Below the pieces are notes generated by a model, which was not told where the DNA came from, searched no databases, and was given only the letters and a program-made list of their open reading frames with translations. From assembly GCF_040807025.1 (NCBI RefSeq), contig NC_090944.1:1268068-1332067 (forward strand): a stretch of DNA of 64,000 bases. The letters are read 5' to 3'. Positions 11,516 through 22,840 of the stretch are shown one piece after another; the stretch's first letter is position 1, and every line of letters begins with the position of its first letter. The DNA comes from Struthio camelus (Eukaryota; Chordata; Aves; Struthioniformes; Struthionidae). The translations under genes were made by a program, and so were the position numbers.

Positions 11516-11745
11516 ACGGCACGTGCGTGCACGTGTGTGCATGCATGTGCATGTGTGTGCATGCAGGTGCACGTGTGTGCACGCATGTGCACGTGTGTGC
11601 ATGCAGGTGCACGTGTGTGTGCATGCGTGCGTGAGATGCAGGGCAGTGTGTGCCTGCGTGTAACAGCTGCGTGTGCGCATGTGACACACACACGTGTGCG
11701 TGTGTGACACGCGCGTGCGTGCACGCGCAGTGAGCCAGCGTGCTG
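11516..11745. repeat. Alternating purine-pyrimidine (GTGCATGC) repeat
   Basis: Imperfect repeats of CACGTGTGTGCATGCA type, about 230 bp of nearly strict purine-pyrimidine alternation, with many CACGTG and GCATGC palindromes. Z-DNA-prone by base pattern. Confidence 0.85.
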
Positions 11746-11990
11746 CTCCCGTGCAGGGATGCGGATGCACCGGGCTGCGGGACCGACTGGAAATGGCTTC
11801 TGGATGATATCAAACGCAACATCAAAGCCGACTCGCTCTCCTTCTCCTTTCCTCTTTCCATAATTCACTTAGGTGTTTCCATGACGTCTCCGGAGCTGGG
11901 CGCGCGAGCGTGAGCAGCCGCTGCCGGCAGCCGCGGGGGCTCTGCTTGCCTGCCGAGATGGGCAAGGCGGCCGGCCCCCAGCACCGCCTG
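11746..11990. other. Unique spacer between satellites, no gene seen
   Basis: About 245 bp of non-repetitive, less GC-rich sequence, including an AT-leaning patch ATAATTCACTTAGGTG near 11,860 and a TGACGTC core near 11,882 (CRE-like). I see no exon. Confidence 0.5.
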
Positions 11991-14160
11991 CCTGCACCGG
12001 GCTGTACCATGCCAGGCTGCACCGAGCTGTGCTGTACTGTGCCGAGCCGTGCCAGGCTGCACCGAGCTGTGCTGAGCTGTGCCAGGCTGCACCGAGCTGT
12101 GCTGTACTGTGCCGAGCTGTGCCAGGCTGCACCGAGCTGTGCTGAGCCATGCCAGGCTGCACCGAGCTGTGCTGTTCTGTGCCGAGCCGTGCCAGGCTGC
12201 ACCAAGCCGTGCCAGGCTGCACCGAGCTGTGCTGTACTGTGCCGAGCCGTGCCAGGCTGCACCAAGCTGTGCTGTACTGTGCCGAGCCGTGCCAGGCTGC
12301 ACCGAGCCGTGCCAGGCTGCACCAAGCTGTGCTGTACTGTGCCGAGCCGTGCCAGCCTGCACCGAGCCGTGCTGAGCTGTGCCGAGCCTTGCCAGCCTGC
12401 ACCGAGCCGTGCTGAGCCGTGCCAGGCTGCACCGAGCCGTGCCAGGCTGCACCGAGCTGTGCTGTACTGTGCCGAGCCGTGCCAGCCTGCACCGAGCCGT
12501 GCTGAGCTGTGCCGAGCCTTGCCAGCCTGCACCGAGCCGTGCTGAGCTGTGCCAGGCTTTACCGAGCTGTGCCGAGCCGTGCCAGGCTGCACCGAGCCGT
12601 GCTGAGCCATGCCAGGCTGCACCGAGCTGTGCTGTACTGTGCCGAGCCGTGCCAGGCTGCACCGAGCTGTGCTGAGCTGTGCCGAGCTGTGCCAGGCTGC
12701 ACCGAGCTGTGCTGAGCCATGCCAGGCTGCACCGAGCTGTGCTGTACTGTGCCGAGCCGTGCCAGGCTGCACCGAGCTGTGCTGAGCTGTGCCGAGCTGT
12801 GCCAGGCTGCACCGAGCTGTGCTGAGCCATGCCAGGCTGCACCGAGCTGTGCTGTACTGTGCCGAGCCGTGCCAGGCTGCACCAAGCCGTGCCAGGCTGC
12901 ACCGAGCTGTGCTGTACTGTGCCGAGCCGTGCCAGGCTGCACCAAGCCGTGCCAGGCTGCACCGAGCTGTGCTGTACTGTGCCGAGCCGTGCCAGGCTGC
13001 ACCAAGCTGTGCTGTACTGTGCCGAGCCGTGCCAGGCTGCACCGAGCCGTGCCAGGCTGCACCGAGCTGTGCTGTACTGTGCCGAGCCGTGCCAGCCTGC
13101 ACCGAGCCGTGCTGAGCTGTGCCGAGCCGTGCCAGCCTGCACCGAGCCGTGCTGAGCTGTGCCAGGCTGCACCGAGCTGTGCCGAGCCGTGCCAGGCTGC
13201 ACCGAGCCGTGCTGAGCCATGCCAGGCTGCACCGAGCTGTGCTGTACTGTGCCGAGCCGTGCCAGGCTGCACCGAGCTGTGCTGAGCTGTGCCGAGCCGT
13301 GCCAGCCTGCACCGAGCCGTGCTGAGCTGTGCTGAGCCGTGCCAGCCTGCACTGAGCTGTGCACTGCCAAGCCATGCTGAGCCGTGCCAAGCTGCACTGT
13401 GCTGAGCCAGGCTGCACTGGGCCACGCAGTGCCAAGCTGTGCTGCACTGTGCTGCGCTGTGCTGGGCTGCACCAAGCCGTGCTGTGCTGTGCTGAGCCGT
13501 GCCAGCCTGCACCGAGCCGTGCTGAGCCGTGCCAAGCCGTGCGCTGCTACGCCATGCCGAGCTGCGCTGAACTGCACTATGCTCAGCCGAGCTGCACTGA
13601 GCCGTGCAGTGCTAAGCCGTGCCAAGCGGCATTGAGCAGTGCTGGGCTGAGCTGCACCGAGCTGTGCCATGAAGAGCCATGTTGGGCTGCACTGAGCTGT
13701 GCTGTGCCAGGCCATGCTGGGCTGCACTGAGCCGTGCCGTGCCGAGCCGTGCCGGGCTGCACCGAGCCGTGCCGAGCCGTGCCGGGCTGCACCGAGCCGT
13801 GTCGAGCCGTGCCGGGCTGCACCGTGCCATGCCGAGCCGTGCCGGGCTGCACCGAGCCGTGCCGAGCCGTGCCCGGCTGCACCGTGCCGTGCCGAGCCGT
13901 GCCGGGCTGCACCGTGCCATGCCGAGCCGTGCCGGGCTGCACCGTGCCATGCCGAGCCGTGCCGGGCTGCACCGAGCCGTGCCGAGCCGTGCCAGGCTGC
14001 ACCGAGCCGTGTCGAGCCGTGCCGGGCTGCACCGTGCCATGCCGAGCCGTGCCGGGCTGCACCGAGCCGTGCCGAGCCGTGCCGAGCCGTGCCCGGCTGC
14101 ACCGTGCCGTGCCGAGCCGTGCCGGGCTGCACCGAGCCGTGCTGAGCTGCACTGGGCTGC
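11991..14160. repeat. 20-bp then 30-bp pentamer-based satellite
   Basis: From 11,991 to about 13,330 the unit is 20 bp (GCCAGGCTGCACCGAGCTGT and GCTGTACTGTGCCGAGCCGT alternate). A degenerate stretch follows, then from about 13,740 to 14,150 a 30-bp unit (GCCGAGCCGTGCCGGGCTGC plus ACCGTGCCAT). Everything divides into 5-bp GCCRW/GCTGC-type steps, the same building block as the 3.4-7.5 kb arrays. Open frames up to 765 codons here are artefacts. Confidence 0.95.
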
Positions 14161-14400
14161 ACTGCAGCGGGGGACGTGGCGGGGGGGACGCGGCAGCCGG
14201 GCCGCCTGCAGCGCCCATCCCCGGGGCGTCGCGCCGGCCCAGCCCTGGCCTCGGGGGTCTTGGCCCCCCTGCCACCGTGTGGCAGTGGGAGCTGATCCCC
14301 CTCGTCCGGCCGCGGTAATTTGGGTTAAATACGGCGCTAATGAGGCATGACGAGGTTAGCGGGGGGCAGAGCAATCAGCGGGGGGAGCTGCCACCGCAGG
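14161..14400. other. Unique spacer, no gene seen
   Basis: GC-rich non-repetitive sequence with an AT patch around 14,317-14,345 (GGTAATTTGGGTTAAATACG, then GCTAATGAGG). No exon or RNA gene recognised. Confidence 0.5.
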
Positions 14401-14770
14401 CTGCAAACGGGCCCTGCGGCCACACACAGCACCCGTGTCCACGCACAGCACCCACATCCACGCACAGCACCCGTGTCCATGCACAGCACCCACGTGCTTG
14501 CACAGCACCTTCATCCATACACAGCACCTACGTTCATGCACAGCACCCAAATCCATGCAGATCCCCCTCATCCATGCACAGCACCCTTGTCCACGCACAG
14601 TGTCCACGTCCACGCACAGCACCCATGTCCATGCACAGCACCCATGTCCATGCACTGCATCTGTGTCCATGCACAGCACCCGTGTCCACACAGAGCACCC
14701 ATGTCCCCCTCGCACAGCACCCAAACCCATGCAAATCCCCCTCATCCACGCCCAGCACCCACATCGCCCT
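14401..14770. repeat. 19-bp minisatellite
   Basis: Units of CACAGCACCCATGTCCATG type step by 19 bp (14615, 14634, 14653, 14672). A longer element containing ATCCCCCTCATCCA occurs twice, near 14,560 and 14,738, so two rounds of duplication are visible. Confidence 0.9.
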
Positions 14771-15265
14771 GGCAGGGGCCCAGGCAGGCAGGGGACCCTT
14801 CCTCCACCCCCGGGGCTCGTGCCAGAGCCTGGGGACGCCGGGGATGGGCAGGGAAGGGGCACCCCGTGCGGGTATCGGGGTGACATCCCCCTTGGAGCCC
14901 CCTGGCTCTCCCAGCGCCCGGAGGGGGCTGTGCTCAGGTGTGCACCGAGCGGAGGCGCCGCGCCAGGTCTCTGCAGAGGCCGGCGGTGCCCCGGGGCGGG
15001 GGGCAGCGGAGCTGCGGGATGGCGTATAACGTGTCACGCTCCCCCCCGGCCGCCTTCTGGGATGCTCAGCACCAGACGTGTCACCGCTGGCAGCGATTGC
15101 TGTGACCCCCCCGCACGGCAGTGGGTGCCAGCTGATCCGTAGCCAGGCGGGGGGCTGCGCCCGGACACTGTCCTCGTTGCATGGCCCGGGGGCACCGTGC
15201 TGCCGTGCACGTCGCTGCACGCGCTTGTTCGTGCGCGTTTCTGCCTGAATAGCTGTGCACTTATT
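14771..15265. other. Unique GC-rich spacer, no gene seen
   Basis: Non-repetitive CpG-containing sequence of about 500 bp. Two similar CGTGTCAC elements occur near 15,029 and 15,076. I found no frame with splice borders. Confidence 0.5.
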
Positions 15266-15535
15266 TGCGTGCACGCGTGTGCACGCGTGGGTCTGTGCAC
15301 GCACACGCGCGGCTGCATGGGGAGTGTGTCCATGTGTGCATGCGTGGGTCTGTGCACACACATGCACGAGTGCACGGAGAGCATGTCCATGTGTGCGTGT
15401 GCATGCGTGGGTCTGTGCACACACATGCACGAGTGCACGGAGAGCATGTCCATGTGTGCGTGTGCATGCGTGGGTCTGTGCATGCACACGCACGAGTGCA
15501 TGGGGAGCGTTTCCATGTGTGCGTGTTCACACGTG
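15266..15535. repeat. 57-63 bp alternating GT/CA repeat
   Basis: Four copies. GCGTGGGTCTGTGCAC occurs at 15285, 15342, 15405 and 15468. Each copy carries GCACACACATGCACGAG and GCATGTCCATGTGTGCG type segments with strong purine-pyrimidine alternation. Confidence 0.9.
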
Positions 15536-16575
15536 TTCACGCACGCTCCCAAGGCAGCTGTGAGCACGCGCACACACCGGGGCAGGGGGGTGAGCGTGCA
15601 CGCCGTGCAGCAATGTGAGTTTGTGCACACATGTGAGCACGCGCACGAGCCCGCTCCCAAGGCAGGTGTGAGTGCACACAGCGTGTGAGTGTGTGCATGC
15701 ACCGGGGCACACGGTGAGCGTGCACCTGCACAGCAATGCCAGTCTGTGTGCACACGTGAGCATGTGCACACCCCTGCTCCCGAGGCAGGTGTGAGTGTGT
15801 GCAGCATGCGAGCGTGTGCACACACCGGGGCACGCGGGTGAGCATGCACACTGTGCAGGAATGCAAGTCAGCGTGCACAGGTGAGCACGTGCACGCGCCC
15901 ACTCCCGAGGCAGGCGTGAGTGTGCGCAGCGTGCGACCATGTGCACGCACTGGGGCACGCGGGTGAGCGTGCATGGTGTGCAGGAACGTGTGTCTGTGCG
16001 CACACGCGAGCATGTGCACGAGCCCGCTCCCGAGGCAGGTGTGAGTGCGTGCAGTGTGCGAGTGTGTGCACACACTGGGGCATGCGGGTGAGCGTGCACG
16101 CCGTGCAGCAATGTGCGCACACGCGAGCACGTGCACGAGCCTGCTCCCGAGGCAGGAGTGAGTGCGTGCAGCATGCGAGCGTGTGCACACACCGGGGCAC
16201 GCGGGTGAGCGTGCACACTGTGCAGGAATGTGAGTCAGCGTGCACACGTGAGTACGTGCACGCGCCCACTCCTGAGGCAGGCGTGAGTGTGCACAGCGTG
16301 CAAGCGTGTGCACGCACTGGGGCATGCGGGTGAGCGTGCATGGTGTGCAGGAATGCGAGTCAGTGTGCACAGGTGAGCATGTGCACGAGCCCGCTCCCGA
16401 GGCAGGCGTGAGCGCGTGTGCACACACCGGGGCACGCGGGTGAGCGTGCACGCCGTGCAGCAATGTGTGCACACCCGAGCACGTGCACGAGCCCGCTCCC
16501 GAGGCAGGCGTGAGCGTGCACAGCGTGCAAGCGTGCGCACACACCGGGACACATGGGTGCACGTGCACACCCCGG
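15536..16575. repeat. 102-125 bp satellite, nine copies
   Basis: GGCAG of the segment CTCCCGAGGCAGGCGTGAG occurs at 15553, 15661, 15784, 15909, 16034, 16151, 16276, 16401 and 16503. The rest of the unit is GTGAGCGTGCAC, GTGCACACACCGGGGCACGC and similar alternating sequence. It shares GTGCACAC-type content with the neighbouring block. Confidence 0.92.
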
Positions 16576-16890
16576 GGCACGCTCCCCGCGGGCTCCCCGC
16601 CGGGCAAGCGCTGCCGCAGCCGCGCTCGCTCCGCTCCCCTCCGCCGCCGCCTCCTTCGCGACCCCCCGTCCCCAAACCCGCGAGCCAGCGATGCCCCCGG
16701 CCGCCCAGAGCCCCCGGCGCCCCGGACAAGCGCGCGGCCTCATCCGGCTCCGCTGGCCCCGGGGGGGGGCCGCTTGGTGCCGCCTCCGCAGCCGCTGTCG
16801 GGGCCGCGCGTTGGTCTGCAGCAGCGATTTCCCCTCGAAGCCTCTGCACTCGCTCACGGCCCTCTCCTCGGCTTTGTCCGGCTTTTGTAT
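16576..16890. other. Unique GC-rich spacer
   Basis: C-rich, CpG-rich non-repetitive sequence after the satellite. Frames are open in several phases because of composition. No splice-supported exon is visible. Confidence 0.45.
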
Positions 16891-17000
16891 TTATTTATTT
16901 ATTTATTATTAATTCTTTAAATTTAATTTAATTTTATTTTTTATTTAATTTTATTTATTTTATTTTATTTTTTCATTTTTTCTATTTTTTTAAATTTTTG
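16891..17000. repeat. AT-rich (TTTA)n low-complexity tract
   Basis: An abrupt change to TTTATTTATTTATTTATTAT, then TTTAATTTAATTTTATTTT, about 110 bp almost free of G and C, inside very GC-rich DNA. Confidence 0.95.
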
Positions 17001-17485
17001 TTCCCCACGTCATCGCCAGCCCCGAGGGATGAGACGAATTTATTCGGACCACGGCCGGCAGCTCCCGGGGGCCCCCCCAGAGGGGTCCCCGTCCCCCGGC
17101 GCCCCCCGCCCGGAACAGGACACCCTCCAAGGACAAGCAGGGCCCCGCGGAGAGGAGGCAGCTGCTGTCGCCAACATAAAAAAGCAAATGCGTTTTGCAC
17201 CTTTCCAGGTGTTTCGGGTCAAGGTTTGCACCGAAGCGAAAGCCCCCCAGAGGGGCAGGAATCCCCCGAAAGCCCCCAGCACGTGGCCGCTAGCACTGCT
17301 TTCTGACACAGATTCGCTGTGCAGTCGTGAAAAAGAAATTAACCCCCCCCCCCAAACTTGAAAGAAAAGGGGATATCTGGGTTTTTTTTTTTTTTTTGTT
17401 CCTTCCCAGCTGGCAGCTTCCCGGCGCCGGGCTGCGCAGAAGCGGCCAAGCAGCGCGAGACCCAGCAGCCGGCTCCGCGGTCGTA
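17001..17485. other. Unique segment, no gene seen
   Basis: Mixed-composition sequence of about 485 bp with a C run near 17,343 and a T run near 17,383. No recognisable exon, RNA gene or transposon. Confidence 0.45.
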
Positions 17486-18295
17486 CACGCACCCATGCAC
17501 ACAAACACATGCACACGCACATGCACGCACACACACGCACATGCACGCACCCATGCGCACACACAAACACACACGCATGCACACCGCGCACACAGACGCA
17601 TGCACCCATGCACACACACACGCACATAAACACATGCACACACACGTACACGCACACATGCACGCAAACACAAGCACACATGCATGCACCCGTGCACACA
17701 AACACATGCGCAAACACATGTGCACACACACATGCATGCGAACACATGCGCACACACATGCACGCAAACACACGCACGCAAACACATGCACACACACATG
17801 CACATGTATGCAAGCACATGCACACATGCATGCACCCAAACACATGCACACACACACACACGCATGCAAACACATGCACACACACATGCACACAAACACA
17901 TGCACACACATGCACATGTATGCAAGCACATGCACACATGCATGCACCCAAACACATGCACACACACACGCATGCAAACACATGCACACACACATGCACG
18001 CAAACACATGCACGCACATGCACACAAACACATGCACACACATGTACATGCACGTAAACACATGTGCACACATGCATGCACCCGCGCGCACACACACGTA
18101 TGCACACACATGCACACACATATGCACACCCATGCACCCATGCATGCACACAAACACACGCGCACACACGCACGCAAACACACACACACATGCATGCACC
18201 CATGCACACACATTCACCCACATGCATGCACATGCAGCCACACACATGCATGTGCACACACATGCACACACACACACGCACACACGCGTGGGCCA
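17486..18295. repeat. (CACATG)-type satellite
   Basis: About 800 bp of imperfect CACATGCACACACACATGCA repeats, alternating purine-pyrimidine almost throughout. A 112-bp block starting CACATGTATGCAAGCACATG at 17,801 recurs at 17,913. This is the last satellite before the sequence changes to ordinary mixed composition. Confidence 0.95.
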
Positions 18296-19376
18296 ACTGG
18301 TGCGCGCGCCGGAGCCGGGGGCGGGCGAAGCGATGCCGCAGCAGCGTGTTAAAGCCTGGCCTGCAGCCTCCTCCCGTGGGGCTTGGGGCGATTGGACCCA
18401 AGGCAAACAACGGCTCATAGGTGGTTCTCCAAATTAACGGCGAGCGAGCGAGGGGCTCTTTTCTCCCCCCCTACACGACGTGCCAGCATGTCACCAGCGG
18501 AAGCGCAGAGAGGCGCTGGGATGCTCGGTGGCAGCTCCGCGGCCGCCCAGGGCCAAAGGAGCCCTTTGCAACGGGGAGCAACGGGAGCGCTCTGAGCCCA
18601 ACGGGCCGTGCAAAGCTCAGCCGGACAGAGCCCCCGGCCAGCTGCTCCAAGCTAGCCCTGCTTTGACGCCGGGGTCGGGGCGGGGGGGCGGACAGACACC
18701 TCCTGAGCTCCCTTCCCACCTGCGTCCCCCTACGGGTGGCCGGCACCCTCCTCGGACTGCACTGACGCCTCCTCCGAGCCCACGTGAGGGTGGACGCCCA
18801 CCTTGGAGCACCAGGCCAACCGTACGGGTGAGAGCAGGGGCGGGTGCGGGGGGCCCTGCTGCACAGCCTCGTGCTGCTGGCCATCAGCTTCAAGCAGCGC
18901 CGTCTAGACCTATTCGCAGGAGGAGGTGGTTTTTTTTTTCTTGGCCTCATGTTGGGCCAATGGTGGTAGCAAAAGCGAGAAGGGAAAGTAACAAGGTGAG
19001 TAACACCAGAAAAAAGGAGCGAATGCTATGCTTCTCGAGGTTTCGTGCTGGCACGCGCTTTTCCTGATGGCTCTAGAAGATGCATATTCATCCCGCGGCG
19101 CTCCAGGTCTGATCCAGCTTCTGGGCAGCTGGGGAAACCAGGCCCCGGCACCTCTAAGGTACACCCGGCCTTCCACGCTTTCTTTGGGAACGGAAAGGAG
19201 GCAGAGGCTTTCAGCTCACCACGTCGCGCGCCGCCTATCACCCGCCAAGTCCTGCTCTACTTCAAAACGCACTTCCTTCGGCACAGGTGCTCTCAGTACG
19301 CGTTGGCTTTGCTGCGAGATGGCACACCACTGGAGGACGTCTGCGGGCAGGCTTGGTGGGACTCGGCTGGGAATCC
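18296..19376. other. Compositional transition, no gene assigned
   Basis: GC content falls gradually here and tandem repeats stop. Moderately CpG-rich up to about 18,900. Overlapping open frames exist on both strands, but none has clear splice borders or a family I recognise. Confidence 0.4.
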
Positions 19377-19820
19377 CTACGCTTTCGCCCCCCCCACCAG
19401 CGGCTGGGAGACCCTGCTGGCGCCCTGCAAACTTCTCAGCTGCTTCCTCAGCTGGTCCCATTCCTCCAGCCATGGCGAAGGGACCAAGGGGGCCCACAGT
19501 GACCGTATGAGAAAGCACCTGACCGTTGCACACACACAACATCTCCAGGTGCCGATGGCCTTCTTCACCGTACTAGCAGGTCCCTGAGCAGGGCCATTGG
19601 CAAAACATCCATATTTTAAGCAGTCTAAAACACGCTCATCGTGAATCAGCATTGCCACAACCAGAGGAACTTCTGGTAATAATTCAGCTAATTCAGCCGA
19701 AAGTGTACAAAGACGGCCATGAAACCTTCCACGTCCCCACAAGTGCACCGTGTTTGGCAGGCGAAAGCTAACACGTTGAACCAGGTTATCATCACTTTTC
19801 TTTCCTTCTTGACAGCTCAT
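19377..19820 (-). CDS. Unassigned 147-codon ORF or exon
   Basis: Minus-strand frame opening with an ATG at 19,820 and ending with a stop at 19,377. It reads like protein (a leucine- and valine-rich section with residues LAELLPEVPLVVAMLIHDER in the middle, tryptophans spread over the C-terminal half) and has a mixed, non-repetitive base composition. An internal ACG|GTGAAG near 19,570 could be a splice donor, so it may be an exon rather than a single-exon gene. The opposite strand is also open for 180 codons (19,045-19,587), so one of the two may be accidental. I do not recognise the family. Confidence 0.3.
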   Translation of the reverse strand: MSCQEGKKSDDNLVQRVSFRLPNTVHLWGRGRFHGRLCTLSAELAELLPEVPLVVAMLIHDERVLDCLKYGCFANGPAQGPASTVKKAIGTWRCCVCATVRCFLIRSLWAPLVPSPWLEEWDQLRKQLRSLQGASRVSQPLVGGAKA

Positions 19821-22800
19821 TCACAATATTTATATTCGACTAAATCTGTGGCCACCACGTATGTTTATTTTTTCTCTCCCAAAGGGTTGTAGGTACCGAA
19901 CGAGCACTTTCCGCCAAGAACCAACGCAGCATATCGGTTCAGACAGGAAGAAAAGCTGAGAGTTGGTTTCAGGGTTTATCACTCCTTTCCATTCATCACC
20001 CTTGATAAATATTTATAGATGCATTAGGGCACTCAGCTCCTTCCACTAAAAATAACATTCCTAAGCACCAAGAAAAAAAAAAATCACTAGTGATTGGAAC
20101 TGATTACAATGTTTTCTCAGCAGCTATAAAAGTAGAGCCTAGCAAGGATTCAGACGGTGGTGAGCTTCTAACCTCAGACTACACGGCTTTGTTATTTCTC
20201 TTAATTTTAAACAAAACCCAACTTGACTCTTGAGAATTAATGCACAGATGCTAATCTAAACCTGGCAGTGGTCGTCCCGGGGCTCCCTGCTTGCAAAGAG
20301 AAGCCTAAAGAAAAGCATAGAGGCAGGATTCCCCAGGAGGCATTCGTCCAGGGGTTTATGGCCCCATCGTTACGGTTGCTCCTCCTCTTGCGGTGCACTC
20401 CTCCACCCTTGACATGCCCTGTCGTTTACTCTCAGAATGACACGCAACATCAAACACTGTGGCAACCAAACATTAATAGACAGCGCGGTGTTTTTAGAAG
20501 GTGGGTTCTTTTTGAAGGCTCTGTGCTCATTGCGCCCTTTGCATTACACGCGAGACAACGCAAAAGGGGGTCTAAACCCGCTTTTTTTCATGCATGCCAA
20601 GGGGTCAGGAGTCGAGGGGAAATAACCAGCACGTGACGTAATTATGACACCATTTGGTAGGAAATAATAATAAAAAAAAAAGATTAGTACACTTTACACG
20701 AGAGGGAGTATTATCTTTCCTTTTTTTTTTTTTTTTTCTTCTTTTTTTTCCTTTAACCCTCCCGTGAATTGCTGAGTTCGATGGGGCATAGTCTGATTAC
20801 CGTTAGCAAACACATTAATGAACACAGTACATGCAATAACCTAAGAGGCAAATGCCCACGGAGAAAGCCCTCCAGGAGGTTCAGAGCAGGCTGCTTTTAT
20901 CAGCAAGGTGGTTGGGATCTTTCACAGCTGCACGGCGGTGAACGTATGGGTGGAAACGCGCCTCTTCCGAAGGACGTGGAGACGTTTTTGCAACATAAGC
21001 TCACTGCGCGACCCTCCGTGCCTGCGCCGCTGGAAACACACAACGCGGGGTGAGGAACGCCTTGCGCCCGGAGAGCCGCAGGGGCTCCCCGCCCGCCACG
21101 CTCCTCGAGACAAGCTCGCGCCCGTTCGCAGAGCGGGACCTGCCCGCGCTGGGACCTCCTGAACCTTCTTGTGGCTTCCCCAAGGTGCGGCGCCGGTTTG
21201 GTAGGACGCTGCGCCTCCTCGGAGGCAGCCGGAGCCACCAGCGAGGTTCAGGAGGACGTAGCCGCAGGCATCCCCGGCACCGCGAACGGGACCGCGAAGA
21301 ACTTGGAGGAGAACCACTGGCTTTACAGGTGATGAGAAAGGGGTTTTGCCTTCGCAGACGTGGTGGTTTTTTTGGACTCTTTCTGGAGGGCAAAGAAACC
21401 CTGAAGGAAGTTTTTCTCTCTTATTTTGTCAGTTGTCTCTAATTTAGCGCTCATCGGTTCCAGCCCTTGGCTTTGCTGGAGGCACTCTTGGAGAGCAGGG
21501 AGCTTCTGGTCTTTACATCAGTGGTTAAGGGGCCAACGCTGTCAAAGACCTCCTTTTCGCCCAAGCGTTATCTAGCCATTAGCGCTAAGGCATGTTAACA
21601 GAAAGCCACACACAGTTCTCCGGCGCTAACTTTGTCTCTAACGGTATAATTTTACTCCTTCTTGAGTTACCAGATTGTTTCCCAGCCTCGGCAAGACTTG
21701 AATTTCTCATGTAAAAAAACTATCAGGAAAACTCGCAAACCACTATCAACTTGGGCTGAGTCTGACCTGGTGATTTAAAGAGGAAAGTCTGCTTCTCCTG
21801 TCCGGTTTCTACAATTAAGCAATCTGCCGACTCCAGGTGTAACAGAATAAGACCTAGACAAAAAATGTCACCCACCCTCTCGTTCCCACTCCCTTCCTGG
21901 CTAATGAAGCGTGTGCCTACGCTACGTTTTCCAGCCACACGAACCCTCCTCCCTCGTCCCATTGGAAACGGTGAAAGATCACCTTTGTGGCTACGGCCAA
22001 TATCACGTGAGCGGCTCAGAGCACAGAAATCCAATCCGGGGCCCTCCTACAAGCTTTTCCCACGGGGAAAGATAGGGATCTCGTTCCGGTTCTTCAGAGG
22101 CATTGTCCACATAGGACTCGCGCTTTCTCTGCTAACACTGTCTCATGCTCTCCAGCCACCTGTTTCTCTATCCATCTGTTGTGCCTTATTATAACCGAAG
22201 CTGCGAGCTCTTTAAGGGTAGAGATTGTATTTTTAGTACATCTGGATAGCGTCCATCACAATAGGGTCCTATTTCCTGGCTGAGGCCTCTCAGTATAAAA
22301 GTAACGCTTATAAAATAAGGGATAACGTTGGCAATGCTGGGCTCACCGACGTTCACGAGGTATTCCCGCTGACTGCAACGGCAGAACTAATAAGGTCTTA
22401 ATAAGGAAAACTCGACGCTCTTTTGAACGGTTAGGGAGCAAGTGACAGGCAGGGAATGTCCCTCCTCTTGCACGGATGTAGAAAGCAAAGGACAACGGCA
22501 GCAGGTTACCAAGCGCTCGGTCATACGCGTTACGGCAACGGCTATAGAGTAGTGCTACTGTAAACGTGAAGAAAAAAGATATCCATACTTACTTGAACTA
22601 CTGTACAGTCCGTGGTCTTCTATCTAACCTGTAATATAGGGGAAAAGAAACGTTTATGAAGTAGGTAATTTTTTGTTCTTGTAAAATCAAAAATCTAACC
22701 CCCCCCCCCTTCCCCCCCACCTCTTACTGCTTTAATAAGTACCTCTCTTTTCAGGACTGCAAACAGCTTTACAGGCATTCGGATAAATCTCAAGCCCTGG

Positions 22801-22840
22801 AGATACAAGGTGGGTTACAGAAGAGTTCCTTACCATACAG
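19821..22840. other. Intergenic sequence, no gene seen
   Basis: AT-leaning unique DNA with a T-rich tract (20,720-20,755), a short CpG-richer stretch (20,990-21,310) and a C run (22,699-22,719). Short frames have no splice support. I see no transposon. Confidence 0.4.

Noticed and set aside
11865..14162. Minus-strand ORF of 765 codons
   Set aside because: Made entirely of the 20/30-bp satellite. Shifted frames on the same strand give the same peptide words, as expected for a repeat step not divisible by three.
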